Shown piece by piece: positions 54,497 to 63,238 of a stretch of 64,000 nt of DNA (position 1 is the first letter of the stretch; each line of letters starts with the position of its first letter). The stretch is taken from positions 1,736,001-1,800,000 of the forward strand of contig NZ_CP007451.1 in NCBI RefSeq assembly GCF_000626635.1. Reading direction: 5' to 3'. This DNA is from Draconibacterium orientale. GTDB lineage: Bacteria; Bacteroidota; Bacteroidia; Bacteroidales; Prolixibacteraceae. A program made the translations under genes and the position numbers. A model generated the notes under the pieces. That model was not told where the DNA came from. It worked only from the letters and a program-made list of their open reading frames with translations, and did no database searches.

Positions 54497-54818
54497 AATT
54501 ATGTATTTTTCTGACTAGTATTCAGAAAGTTTAAAGGATTACAAAAAAAGAGCTGAAATTGTTTAAAAAGAATGATTTATTTCATTCATGAGGGTGTACG
54601 ACACGCCTCCGTTTTTTATCAAAGCCCTGATTATATTGCACCCGTATTACTATCGGAAAACCTTATTTCTTCAATCTCAACCTTAGTAGAAATCAGATTG
54701 AAACAATATCCCAAACCTTATTTCTTTAACAATAGTTTTCTCATTCAATAAGGTTAATAAGGTTTTGCACCAGCAACATTCGTTACTACTAAGGTTATTT
54801 CTCGGAATAAGGTTGATG
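54497..54818. other. 322-base intergenic region with repeated AACCTTA blocks
   Basis: No gene. Between about 54654 and 54820 the heptamer AACCTTA recurs in both orientations, and AACCTTAGTAG at about 54689 pairs with CTACTAAGGTT at about 54787, giving nested hairpins. The remainder is featureless. Confidence 0.5.
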
Positions 54819-55406
54819 TTACTTTTTTCGTTTCTTTTTGGTCTTCTTTTTTTCGACCGACCAGCCAAACTTACCAATACGTTTTCCCATTCCGAAATAG
54901 TGGCCGTGGCTGTACACCAAAGGATTGGCTTTCGAGAAACTAAAAGCCTGCTTGTCGTTCAGGTAGGTATCATCGACCGAAACGCTGAGCACCTCGGCAA
55001 CAAACATGTGGTGCGAGCCCAGTTCAACAATATCTTTTACGCGGCACTCGATGTTTACCGGCGACTCTTCGATAATGGGTGCTTTCACCATTTTGGCGGG
55101 TGCGGGCGTGAGGTTCATTTCTTCCCACTTGTTGTATTTGCGCCCCGAGCGACAGCCACACCAGTCGGTGGCTTTGGCCAGTTTTTCGGTGGTGAGGTTA
55201 ATCACAAATTCGCCGGTGCGCTTAATTATTTCGTACGAATGCCGCCCCGGACGAACCGAAATGTAACACATGGGCGGATCGCTGTTTATGGTGCCGGTCC
55301 AGGCGATGGTTATAATATTGTATTCTTCAGGATTTTCGCCACAACTTACCATTACTGCTGGTAAGGGATAAATCATTGTTCCGGGTTTCCAGTACGTTCG
55401 TGCCAT
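54819..55406 (-). CDS. Flavin reductase family protein (flavoredoxin-like)
   Basis: 195 residues from the ATG at 55406 (MARTYWKPGTM), the usual start; 15 extra codons upstream are discounted. FMN-binding features include YPLPAVMVSCG, IITIAWTGTINSDPPMCYIS and GEFVINLTTEKLA. Members use NAD(P)H or ferredoxin to reduce FMN, or act as electron carriers, in the cytoplasm. The last ten residues are almost entirely lysine with threonine and arginine, which is unusual for the family. Confidence 0.85.
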   Translation of the reverse strand: MARTYWKPGTMIYPLPAVMVSCGENPEEYNIITIAWTGTINSDPPMCYISVRPGRHSYEIIKRTGEFVINLTTEKLAKATDWCGCRSGRKYNKWEEMNLTPAPAKMVKAPIIEESPVNIECRVKDIVELGSHHMFVAEVLSVSVDDTYLNDKQAFSFSKANPLVYSHGHYFGMGKRIGKFGWSVEKKKTKKKRKK

Positions 55407-55474
55407 TTTCTTCTCTTTTATCAAGTTCAGGCTCAAAGATAGTAAATACAAGGCGAAGGTGATACCCGGCCAAT

Positions 55475-55666
55475 CGTCAAGATGACGAAGCCTCTCCGAC
55501 CGATGGGTGGACCTTCGTCAAGATGACGTTGCTTCACCGACCAACAGGTGGGCCATCGTCAAGTTGACATTGCTTCACCGACGCACAGGTGGGCCATCGT
55601 CAAGATGACGTTGCTTCCCCGACCAACAGGTGGGCCGTCGTCAAGTTGACGTTGCCCTTCTGCCCC
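55475..55666. repeat. 41-bp tandem repeat, about 4.6 copies
   Basis: Copies begin at 55475, 55516, 55557, 55598 and 55639, each exactly 41 bases apart. Each starts with the small palindrome CGTCA-AG(A/T)-TGACG and continues TTGCTTCACCGACCAACAGG. The palindrome alternates between an AGA and an AGT centre in successive copies. Confidence 0.9.
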
Positions 55667-55712
55667 TCGTTTCTAACAACTACGGTGTACACACAACTTA
55701 AATATTCCCATT

Positions 55713-56059
55713 TTCAAATGATTCTGCAACGATTTTTCGTTCGGAACAAGCTGACCAATTCTAATCAAATTTAAACGCCGAACGATTTTTTATCGATCTT
55801 TTACCCGGCGCGTTGTGTCTTCGTAAACTCAGCCACTCGCACCGGGCTATTGCCTGTCGCCCGCTTCGGGGCTTTAAGCACCAAGGGTGCGTAATCAATA
55901 GCCCGGGGGAAGCACCCGCAGGGAGCGCAGCCCCGGGAATAGAAGAAAAAAATGACAAAGGCGCAACTGCTACCGGTTTTTGAAATACAACCCTACCTTG
56001 CACCACATATTAGAAAGTCGATTGTAAAGCAGGCCCCTTAGAATAGTTGTGTGTACACC
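55713..56059. repeat. 347-bp direct repeat, copy 1
   Basis: Begins TTCAAATGATTCTGCAACG and ends AGTTGTGTGTACACC. It includes the long hairpin 55842-55852 / 55896-55906. Copy 2 is 566 bases downstream. Confidence 0.85.
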
Positions 56060-56278
56060 TTAGTTGGCGAAGGGGGATTGGCAAGATTGCGTCGGTCGTT
56101 CCTCCCTCGCAAAGACCCGGTTTATTGAGTATTGCCGGCAGCGGACAATGACATGATTCGCCCCGGCACGATTGTTTGTTGTCCGCTGCCCTGACTTCAC
56201 ACCCTTCGCTGTCATTACGATCGCGAGGAGTGAAACGAGTCGGGAGAAGTAATCTGAATCCTCCGGCCCGATTGCAAC

Positions 56279-56624
56279 TTCAAATGATTCTGCAACGATT
56301 TTTCGTTCGGAACAAGCTGACCAATTCTAATCAATTTTAAACGCCGAACGATTTTTTATCGATCTTTTACCCGGCGCGTTGTGTCTTCGTAAACTCAGCC
56401 ACTCGCACCGGGCTATTGCCTGTCGCCCACTTCGGGGCTTTAAGCACCAAGGGTGCGTAATCAATAGCCCGGAAGAAGCACCCGCAGGGAGCGCAGCCCC
56501 GGGGATAGAAGAAAAAATGACAAAGGCGCAACTGCTACCGGTTTTTGAAATACAACCCTACCTTGCGCCGCATATTAGAAAGTCGATTGCAAAGCAGGCC
56601 CCTTAGAATAGTTGTGCGTACACC
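56279..56624. repeat. 347-bp direct repeat, copy 2
   Basis: Same start as copy 1, with one base fewer in an A run and a few substitutions; ends AGTTGTGCGTACACC and runs into the right inverted end of the element. Confidence 0.85.
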
Positions 56625-56672
56625 GTAGTTTCAAACGAGGGGAGCTGTTTACTTTATTGGACTTTCAGCAAT

Positions 56673-56709
56673 AAAAAAAGGATCCACTCTATAAAAGAGC
56701 AAATCCTTC
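56673..56709 (-). terminator. Terminator of ispG
   Basis: On the minus strand AAGGAT ... ATCCTT arms with an inner CTCTT/AGAG pair, followed by a T run. Confidence 0.7.
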
Positions 56710-56730
56710 TTCATATTCTAAATGTAAACA

Positions 56731-58590
56731 TTAATCTTCAGGATCTTTCCAGTCGCCATTTTCGCGAATGAGCTGTTCCAGTTCTTCCACTGCATTTTCG
56801 TACGGAATGTGGCGTTTTATGGGTTTCAGGCCTTTGTACAGGTTTACCTTGTTATTTCCGGCGCCCACAAAACCATAATCCACATCGCCCATCTCACCGG
56901 GTCCGTTTACCACGCAGCCCATAATACCAATTTTCAAGTGGTCGAGATGTTTAAAATGTGCTTTTACGGCACGGGTGGTTTCCTGCAAATTAAACAGGGT
57001 TCTTCCGCAACCGGGGCACGATACAAACTCGGTTTTGGTAACACGCATGCGACTGGCCTGCAGTATGCCAAAACTCAAGTCTTTCAATTCGGTGAACGTA
57101 ATATTTTCGTTGTCGTTCGACAGGCAAATTCCATCGCCATAACCGTCAATCAGTAAACCTCCCAGATCGGCCGAAGCAGTGATCTGAAGATCATCCAAAC
57201 GGCTTTCGTTGTAGCGGCGGTAAAGGATAACCGGCACCTTCCAAATGTGCGTTTCAAGCGACATAAAGAATGCCCTTAACTCGGCCATCGGGTTCGCGTT
57301 GTAACTTTCCAGAATCAATACCGTTTTCCGGGTCTGCTTCAGTTTCATGATAATTTCCGGGTGCATATCCATAAACCGGTCGAATTCGGCTTTGTTGGTA
57401 CGAATAAATTTCATTCGTCCCCAGCGAGTACTTTCAAACAAGTACTCCTCAAGCGTAATTACCGGATATTCTTCGCCTTTGATATCAAGAATTTTATTTC
57501 CCGAGATAAAGTAATCAGGAACCAGTTTCCCGCGGATTGGAATCATTTCGCGCAGGGTTCTGTCGCCCAAATCGGCAATTACCACCGGAAGTTCCTGTCC
57601 TCCCATGTTCAATACCGGGCGGGTATCGCGGCGCTCGTATTCAAACGGATTGGTTTGTGCGATCATTGGTGCCGAAATTGGCTCGTGATTCTGGTAGCGT
57701 TTAAAATGATTCACCAGTTTTAAAGCCACCGGAATTTCGTTTAACGGCGCTTCGGTTAACGAAATGCGCACGGTGTCGCCTATTCCGTCGCTTAGTAAAG
57801 CTCCCACTCCAACGGCCGATTTTATACGTCCGTCTTCGCCTTCGCCGGCCTCGGTAACGCCCAAATGAATCGGGAATTTCATGTCCTCGAGGCGCATTTT
57901 AAAGTTCAGCAAACGAACGGTATAAACCATTACACGTGTATTGCTCGACTTTATCGACACCACAACGTTGTTAAAATCTTCCTTTTTACAAATGCGCAGA
58001 AATTCCATCACCGATTCGGCAATTCCGGCCGGTGTATCGCCATAGCGGCTCATAACCCTGTCGGAAAGCGATCCGTGGTTGGCCCCAATCCGCATAGCGG
58101 TTTTGGTTTCTTTCAGCATTTTTATAAACGGAACAAACTGCTTTTCAATAAGAGCAAGCTCCTGATTATATTCTACGTCGGTATATATTTTATTTTTGAA
58201 TTGCGCCCGTTTATCATAGAAATTTCCCGGATTGATACGCACTTTCGATACGTACTGAGCAGCAACTTCTGCCAGTTTCGGATTGAAATGTATATCAGCA
58301 ATTAACGGTGTGTTGTACCCTCTGTCAACCAGTTCCTTCTTAATCACCTTAAGGCTTTCGGCATCCGACATCCCTTTTACGGTTACACGAACATAGTCGG
58401 CACCGGCCTTAACCACGCGGATAATCTGCTCAATTGTAGCATCGGTATCCGTTGTGTTGGTATCGGTCATTGTTTGAATTCGGATAGGCTGATTACTACC
58501 AACGGGAACTCCTCCAATGTTTACTTCTACTGTTTCTTGACGTTGATAGCGGGTTAAATCTTTAATATAGTTGAAATTACGATCCTTCAT
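56731..58590 (-). CDS. ispG: 4-hydroxy-3-methylbut-2-enyl-diphosphate synthase, long form
   Basis: 619 residues, the long three-domain form found in Bacteroidota, Chlamydiae and plants (TIM barrel, inserted domain, iron-sulfur domain) rather than the about 370-residue form of E. coli. The barrel begins RQETVEVNIGGVPVG; the [4Fe-4S] cysteines are in FVSCPGCGRTLF and MGCVVNGPGEMGD, with the Glu after the last Cys. It makes HMBPP in the MEP pathway of isoprenoid synthesis. It is divergent from gldA. Confidence 0.96.
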   Translation of the reverse strand: MKDRNFNYIKDLTRYQRQETVEVNIGGVPVGSNQPIRIQTMTDTNTTDTDATIEQIIRVVKAGADYVRVTVKGMSDAESLKVIKKELVDRGYNTPLIADIHFNPKLAEVAAQYVSKVRINPGNFYDKRAQFKNKIYTDVEYNQELALIEKQFVPFIKMLKETKTAMRIGANHGSLSDRVMSRYGDTPAGIAESVMEFLRICKKEDFNNVVVSIKSSNTRVMVYTVRLLNFKMRLEDMKFPIHLGVTEAGEGEDGRIKSAVGVGALLSDGIGDTVRISLTEAPLNEIPVALKLVNHFKRYQNHEPISAPMIAQTNPFEYERRDTRPVLNMGGQELPVVIADLGDRTLREMIPIRGKLVPDYFISGNKILDIKGEEYPVITLEEYLFESTRWGRMKFIRTNKAEFDRFMDMHPEIIMKLKQTRKTVLILESYNANPMAELRAFFMSLETHIWKVPVILYRRYNESRLDDLQITASADLGGLLIDGYGDGICLSNDNENITFTELKDLSFGILQASRMRVTKTEFVSCPGCGRTLFNLQETTRAVKAHFKHLDHLKIGIMGCVVNGPGEMGDVDYGFVGAGNNKVNLYKGLKPIKRHIPYENAVEELEQLIRENGDWKDPED

Positions 58591-58677
58591 CTATTAATCT
58601 GTTAAGCTGAACTGCAAATTTAAAGTAATGCTTCTAAAATAAAAAGAATCCTCTATTTTTGTTTCGGATTCTCTGAT

Positions 58678-59592
58678 ATGAATGTTGAAACAAGGAATAT
58701 CACTAAATTGTTTGGGAAACAAAAAGCACTCGACTCGATTAGTTTCTCGGTAAACAAAGGCGAACTGGTTGGTTTTCTGGGGCCGAACGGAGCAGGAAAA
58801 TCGACTACCATGAAAATTATTACCGGTTATCTTCCGCAAGATGAAGGTGATATTTTAATTGACGGGCAAAAGATTTCGGGGCAAAACCTCGAATACAAGA
58901 AGCAAATTGGTTATTTATCCGAGCACAATCCGCTTTACACCGACCTTTATGTGAAGGAATTTTTGGAGATAACCGCCGGTTTTTACCACCTGAAAAATAA
59001 AAAACAACGCATTGCTGAAATGATCGAGCTCACGGGCCTGGGCATTGAGCAGCACAAAAAAATACGTGCCCTGTCGAAAGGTTACCGCCAGCGTGTGGGG
59101 TTGGCGCAGGCTTTAATTCACGATCCTTCGATATTGATTCTGGATGAACCAACAACCGGTCTCGATCCGAACCAGCTGGAAGAAATTCGTGCATTGATTC
59201 GCCAAATCAGCAAAGAGAAAACCGTAATTCTTTCGTCGCACATTATGCAGGAGGTGGAAGCTGTGTGCAACCGCGTGCTGATCATCAACAAGGGGAAAAT
59301 AGTTGCCGACGGTAATATTTCGGATGTAAAAGCCGGAATCAACATTCAAAACCAGGTTGTGATTGCCGGTTTTAAAGAAAATGTTTCGGAAGATCAGCTT
59401 TTACAAATCCCCAGCGTAAACAGCGTTGCTCAGAATGAATTGGGCTGGGAAATTGAAGCCGGAGCTGAAGCCGACATCCGGCAAAATATTTTTCAATTTG
59501 CCGTAGCCAATAAACTCACGCTGCTTACCCTTTTTGAAAAGCAACAAAACCTCGAGAACGTTTTCCATCAGCTAACCCGTAATCAGACCTGA
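58678..59592 (+). CDS. gldA: Gliding-motility ABC transporter ATP-binding protein GldA
   Basis: 304 residues. ATPase domain with Walker A GPNGAGKSTT, signature LSKGYRQRV (the GldA form of the LSGGQ motif), Walker B LILDEPTTGLDP, and switch His in SSHIMQEVEAV. The C-terminal 80 residues after the ATPase core are typical of the GldA/CcmA-like subgroup (FHQLTRNQT at the end). GldA works with the membrane proteins GldF and GldG, which are not in this window. GldAFG is required for gliding in Flavobacterium but is also widespread in non-gliding species. Confidence 0.9.
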   Translation: MNVETRNITKLFGKQKALDSISFSVNKGELVGFLGPNGAGKSTTMKIITGYLPQDEGDILIDGQKISGQNLEYKKQIGYLSEHNPLYTDLYVKEFLEITAGFYHLKNKKQRIAEMIELTGLGIEQHKKIRALSKGYRQRVGLAQALIHDPSILILDEPTTGLDPNQLEEIRALIRQISKEKTVILSSHIMQEVEAVCNRVLIINKGKIVADGNISDVKAGINIQNQVVIAGFKENVSEDQLLQIPSVNSVAQNELGWEIEAGAEADIRQNIFQFAVANKLTLLTLFEKQQNLENVFHQLTRNQT

Positions 59593-59603
59593 GAATTTTA
59601 GTA

Positions 59604-60611
59604 ATGAGTAGTGAGACAAAACCAGAGCTTTCAGTTGTACTCCCCTTTTTTAATGCTGAAAAAACATTAAAAGCAGCGATAAAGAGCATTTGGGATCAAA
59701 CTTTTCGGGATTTTGAATTACTGCTGATCAATAATAACTCCACCGATGCAAGTCTGCAAATTGCCAAAACACTCTCCAAAGCCGATCGGCGCATTCATAT
59801 TTTAAACGAAAGTAAAGCTGGAGTCGCCAATGCCATGAACTGCGGATTGAAAAATGCCCGTGGCCGGTTCATTTCCCGTATGGATGGTGATGATGTGGCT
59901 CATCCTGAAAAACTCGAGAAACAATACAACTACCTCGAGGAAAATCCGTCAATTGATTTTTTGGGCAGCGAAGTTGAATACGTTCCCCACATCGCAGAAA
60001 ACGAAGGCTTCCGGCGATTTGTTGACTGGGCAAACTCGTTTCATACACCTGAAGAAATTGAACTGAAACAGTTTATTGAGATTCCGGTAATTAACCCGAC
60101 CATATTTTTTCGTCGGCAGTTATTTGAGAAATATGGTGGCTGCCGCGACGGCAATTTTCCCGAAGACTACGAAATGCAATTACGCTACCTGAGCAACGGA
60201 GCCAAAATGGCGAAACTGCCCGAAAAGTTGCTGGATTGGCACGACTACTCCACCCGGCTAACCCGCACTGATGAGCGTTATTCCACCGAAGCTTTTTTTC
60301 AAACCAAAGCCTTTTATTTTAAACAGTGGTCGGAGCAACACAATCCGTTTCACCCCACCATTTGGATTTGGGGAGCCGGTCGTAAAACCCGCCAACGAAG
60401 TACTTTTCTTCAAGAACAGGAGCTAAATATTGAGGGTTATATCGACATCAAAAAAACAATACCCGATGCCCTGTTCTACAAAGACCTTCCCCAACCCGGG
60501 CAACTGTTTATTGTGTCGGTGGTAACCAATACGGGAGCAGGAAAGAAAATCAGGGAGTTTTTACAGGAACGGAATTATGTGGAAGGGAACGATTTTTTGT
60601 TGATGGGCTAA
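59604..60611 (+). CDS. Family 2 glycosyltransferase with an extra C-terminal domain
   Basis: 335 residues. A GT-A domain (residues 1-230) opens LSVVLPFFNAEKTLKAAIKS and has the metal motif RMDGDDVAHPEK near residue 95. A further domain of about 90 residues (from WIWGAGRKTRQRS to the end) has a glycine-rich, Rossmann-like start and a KIREFLQER end; it is not normally part of GT2 enzymes and may bind a nucleotide sugar. The gene follows gldA by 11 bases and may be cotranscribed with it. Acceptor and donor sugars are unknown. Confidence 0.85.
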   Translation: MSSETKPELSVVLPFFNAEKTLKAAIKSIWDQTFRDFELLLINNNSTDASLQIAKTLSKADRRIHILNESKAGVANAMNCGLKNARGRFISRMDGDDVAHPEKLEKQYNYLEENPSIDFLGSEVEYVPHIAENEGFRRFVDWANSFHTPEEIELKQFIEIPVINPTIFFRRQLFEKYGGCRDGNFPEDYEMQLRYLSNGAKMAKLPEKLLDWHDYSTRLTRTDERYSTEAFFQTKAFYFKQWSEQHNPFHPTIWIWGAGRKTRQRSTFLQEQELNIEGYIDIKKTIPDALFYKDLPQPGQLFIVSVVTNTGAGKKIREFLQERNYVEGNDFLLMG

Positions 60612-60629
60612 CTTCCCTTCTTCCTTATT

Positions 60630-60659
60630 AAGAACAATTTTAAACAAGTTCTTTTTTAT
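60630..60659 (+). terminator. Terminator of the glycosyltransferase gene
   Basis: AAGAAC and GTTCTT arms around a 12-base loop, followed by a T run, about 20 bases after the stop codon. Confidence 0.65.
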
Positions 60660-60674
60660 TCAAAATAAACCTAT

Positions 60675-60682
60675 TACCTTTG
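60675..60682 (+). promoter_or_regulatory. -7 box of the metK promoter
   Basis: TACCTTTG matches TAnnTTTG, placing the transcript start at about 60688, at the first bases of the riboswitch. Confidence 0.6.
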
Positions 60683-60687
60683 TTCCC

Positions 60688-60746
60688 GCTACGTGGAAAG
60701 ATTTGAGATTGATTGCAACCACATGAAAAAAACGCTAAAACAATCG
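60688..60746 (+). ncRNA. SAM-II riboswitch upstream of metK
   Basis: The leader shows the SAM-II (SAM_alpha) pattern: a P1 stem from GTGG (60693-60696) and CCAC (60719-60722), a loop containing GATTTGA then ATTGCAA, and a 3' tail of A-rich sequence with CGCTAAAA. The pseudoknot can form perfectly, GATTG (60707-60711) with CAATC (60741-60745). It senses S-adenosylmethionine and would shut off metK, which makes SAM. The start codon is 88 bases after the pseudoknot. It begins immediately after a promoter at 60675. Known SAM-II sequences are mostly from proteobacteria; Bacteroidota examples are few to my knowledge. Confidence 0.8.
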
Positions 60747-60833
60747 CATTTTTCACTATCAATCGAATATCCCGCAGTTTTAAAATTAATGTTTAATGTG
60801 CTGATTAACTTCAGCCAAAAAAAAAGGGATTTT

Positions 60834-62087
60834 ATGAATTATTTATTTACAAGCGAATCAGTATCGGAAGGCCATCCGGATAAGGTAGCCGACCAGATTT
60901 CGGACGCATTACTCGACCAGATTCTGGCTTTTGATGCCAACTCGAAAGTAGCTATTGAGACCCTGGTTACAACGGGGCAGGTTGTTGTTGCCGGCGAGGT
61001 AAAATCGCAGGCCTATGTTGACGTGCAGGAAATTACCCGAAACGTTATTAACCAAATTGGCTACACCAAAGCGGCCTATCGTTTCGATGGCGATTCGTGT
61101 GGTGTTTTAACAGCCATTCACGAACAAAGCGACGACATTAACCGCGGTGTTGACCGGGAAGAAAAAACGGAACAAGGTGCGGGCGACCAGGGAATGATGT
61201 TTGGATACGCCTGTAAAGACACCGAGAATTACATGCCTTTGACACTCGACCTGTCGCACAAAATATTGCAGGAACTGGCAGTTATCCGCCGCGAAGGAAA
61301 AGTGATGACGTATTTGCGCCCCGATTCAAAGTCGCAGGTAACTGTTGAGTACAACGACTCGAACGAGCCGGTTAAAGTGCATACCATTGTAGTATCGACA
61401 CAACACGACGAGTTTGATGCCGACGAGCCCATGCTGGCCAAAATTAAGGAGGATGTGATTAACATTCTTATTCCACGCGTAAAAGCGCAATTGTCGGAAG
61501 AGGTGCAGGCCTTATTTGGCAACGACATTATTTACCACGTAAACCCGACCGGCAAATTTGTTATTGGGGGGCCACACGGCGATACCGGGTTAACCGGACG
61601 AAAAATTATTGTTGACACTTACGGTGGACGCGGCGCCCATGGTGGTGGTGCTTTCTCAGGAAAAGATCCATCGAAAGTTGACCGCTCGGGCGCTTATGCA
61701 TCGCGCCACATTGCCAAAAATCTGGTAGCCGCTGGTGTTGCCGACGAGATTTTGGTACAGCTTGCCTATGCTATTGGTGTTGCTCAGCCGGTGGGCGTTT
61801 TTGTAAATACTTACGGCCGTTCGAATGTTAGTATCTCCGACGGAGAAATTGCGGAAAAAGTAAAAGCTATTTTCGATCTTCGCCCGGCAGCTATTGAAGA
61901 ACGCCTGAAACTGCGTAACCCGATTTATCTGGAGTCGGCTGCTTATGGCCACATGGGCCGCGAACCAAGAACGATTACAAAAACGTTCGAGTCGCCATAC
62001 AGTGGAAAAGTTACCAAAGAACTGGAACTATTTACCTGGGAAAAGCTCGATTATGTTGACACGATTAAAGAGACTTTCGGACTCTGA
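60834..62087 (+). CDS. metK: S-adenosylmethionine synthetase
   Basis: 417 residues from the ATG at 60834 ([21 protein letters not shown]), where family proteins begin; an open frame from 60693 runs through the riboswitch and is rejected. Key motifs: [16 protein letters not shown], the ATP-binding [12 protein letters not shown], and the P-loop-like [16 protein letters not shown]. It forms SAM from methionine and ATP. It is preceded by a SAM-II riboswitch and promoter and followed by a strong terminator, so it is a single-gene unit under feedback control. Confidence 0.97.
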   Translation: MNYLFTSESVSEGHPDKVADQISDALLDQILAFDANSKVAIETLVTTGQVVVAGEVKSQAYVDVQEITRNVINQIGYTKAAYRFDGDSCGVLTAIHEQSDDINRGVDREEKTEQGAGDQGMMFGYACKDTENYMPLTLDLSHKILQELAVIRREGKVMTYLRPDSKSQVTVEYNDSNEPVKVHTIVVSTQHDEFDADEPMLAKIKEDVINILIPRVKAQLSEEVQALFGNDIIYHVNPTGKFVIGGPHGDTGLTGRKIIVDTYGGRGAHGGGAFSGKDPSKVDRSGAYASRHIAKNLVAAGVADEILVQLAYAIGVAQPVGVFVNTYGRSNVSISDGEIAEKVKAIFDLRPAAIEERLKLRNPIYLESAAYGHMGREPRTITKTFESPYSGKVTKELELFTWEKLDYVDTIKETFGL

Positions 62088-62116
62088 TTCCGAGGGTGAG
62101 TATTAATATACGCCAG

Positions 62117-62150
62117 AAGGACGGTACTTGTGCCGTCCTTTTTTTTATTT
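62117..62150 (+). terminator. Terminator of metK
   Basis: AAGGACGG and CCGTCCTT arms around an 8-base loop, followed by a long T run. Confidence 0.9.
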
Positions 62151-62167
62151 ATTTTTTTTGCAGGAAG

Positions 62168-62197
62168 TTGCAGTTTAAAAAAAAGGTATTATATTTG
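62168..62197 (+). promoter_or_regulatory. Promoter of the initiator tRNA gene
   Basis: TTG at 62168-62170 and TATATTTG at 62190-62197, 19 bases apart, match the Bacteroidota -33/-7 elements. Confidence 0.65.
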
Positions 62198-62240
62198 CAC
62201 CCGCGTTCAAGAAGACATTTCAACAGAAATAAAGATATAT

Positions 62241-62313
<73 letters not shown>

Positions 62314-62440
62314 CTTAGACAAGCCAGAGGAATTTTTCTTCTGGCTTTTTTTATTCGCAAATTATTTCAAAACCAGCCCCGGTTTGAACAATTAGCCATT
62401 TAATTGTTACATTGATGAACAAGAAACTGTTCTGCGCGTC

Positions 62441-63238
62441 ATGCTTAAATCAGAATACCATATCGCAAAAATGGACTGTCCTTCCGAAGAGAATATGATT
62501 CGGATGAAACTGGATGGAATTCAAGCCATAAAAAAACTGGAGTTCGACATTGAAAACCGTAAGCTTACGGTTTTTCACTCCGAAGAAAATGAGGAAATTC
62601 TGTCGCGTTTAGAATCACTGAATTTTGGCGCTAAACTTTCGACTACCAACGAAGTCGACGAAAACGAGTTTTCAACGGAAAGTTCAGATGTGCAGTCGAA
62701 ATTACTTTGGTCGGTACTTTTAATCAATTTTGGTTTTTTCGTTATTGAAATGACTACCGGTTTGATTTCCCGATCAATGGGCCTGGTTGCCGACTCGCTT
62801 GATATGCTCGCCGATTCGTTTGTTTATGGACTCAGTCTTTGGGCCGTTGGTTCAACTGTTATAAGAAAGAAGAAAGTTGCACGCCTAAGTGGTTACTTTC
62901 AGCTTACACTTGCACTACTGGGCATTATTGAAGTGGTGAGGCGTTTTATTCAGTTTGAAGCCATGCCCGATTACCGCATAATGATCGGCATTTCGGTTTT
63001 GGCATTGATTGCCAACGCTATTTGTTTGCTGCTACTCCAAAAATCGAAAAGTAAGGAAGCACACATGAAAGCCAGTATGATATTTACCTCGAACGATGTA
63101 ATTATTAACAGCGGCGTAATTTTGGCCGGTGTATTGGTATTGCTTACACAATCGAAATACCCCGATTTAATAATCGGATCCATCGTATTTCTGATTGTTG
63201 TGAGAGGTGCGATACGAATACTACAACTTGGGAAATAA
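62441..63238 (+). CDS. Cation diffusion facilitator-like transporter with an N-terminal metal-binding-like domain
   Basis: 265 residues. The first about 75 resemble a heavy-metal-associated domain, but the MxCxxC motif is reduced to MDCPSEE with one cysteine. About six transmembrane helices follow. TM2 keeps the metal-site aspartates in ADSLDMLADS, while TM5 reads FTSNDVIIN: the histidine of the usual HxxxD site is Phe, though the Asp is kept. The protein stops right after TM6, so it has no cytoplasmic C-terminal domain. This may be a variant transporter for a different metal, or a low-activity form. The start at 62441 follows the tRNA by about 130 bases. Confidence 0.78.
   Translation: MLKSEYHIAKMDCPSEENMIRMKLDGIQAIKKLEFDIENRKLTVFHSEENEEILSRLESLNFGAKLSTTNEVDENEFSTESSDVQSKLLWSVLLINFGFFVIEMTTGLISRSMGLVADSLDMLADSFVYGLSLWAVGSTVIRKKKVARLSGYFQLTLALLGIIEVVRRFIQFEAMPDYRIMIGISVLALIANAICLLLLQKSKSKEAHMKASMIFTSNDVIINSGVILAGVLVLLTQSKYPDLIIGSIVFLIVVRGAIRILQLGK

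Larger units (their letters stand above)
55663..56642. mobile_element. MITE-like element with terminal inverted repeats and an internal duplication
   Basis: The left end CCCCTCGTTT then CTACGGTGTACACACAACT is mirrored at the right end (about 56610-56642), with one mismatch in the long block and a small gap. Inside, a 347-base direct repeat occurs at 55713-56059 and 56279-56624, with about ten differences by eye. No transposase is encoded. Each copy contains the hairpin CCGGGCTATTG ... CAATAGCCCGG. Confidence 0.65.
55407..56730. other. 1.3-kb non-coding repeat island
   Basis: It holds a 41-bp tandem repeat (55475-55666), a 980-bp element with inverted ends (55663-56642) and a terminator (56673-56709). 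The middle piece (about 56209-56260) contains a GTCATTACGATCGCGAGGAG-type sequence, a dispersed repeat found in many bacterial genomes. Short reading frames at 55761-56006 and 56379-56606 are repeat translations, not genes. Confidence 0.7.

Noticed and set aside
55475-55666. CRISPR array
   Set aside because: The 41-bp units are repeated throughout their length; there are no unique spacers and no cas genes nearby.
55761-56006. Small protein gene in the repeat element (and the related frame at 56379-56606)
   Set aside because: The frames lie in opposite orientations over the two copies of the same repeat and are proline/arginine-rich translations of palindromes.
60693-60833. N-terminal extension of MetK
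   Set aside because: The in-frame extension is the riboswitch sequence; family proteins begin at the ATG at 60834.
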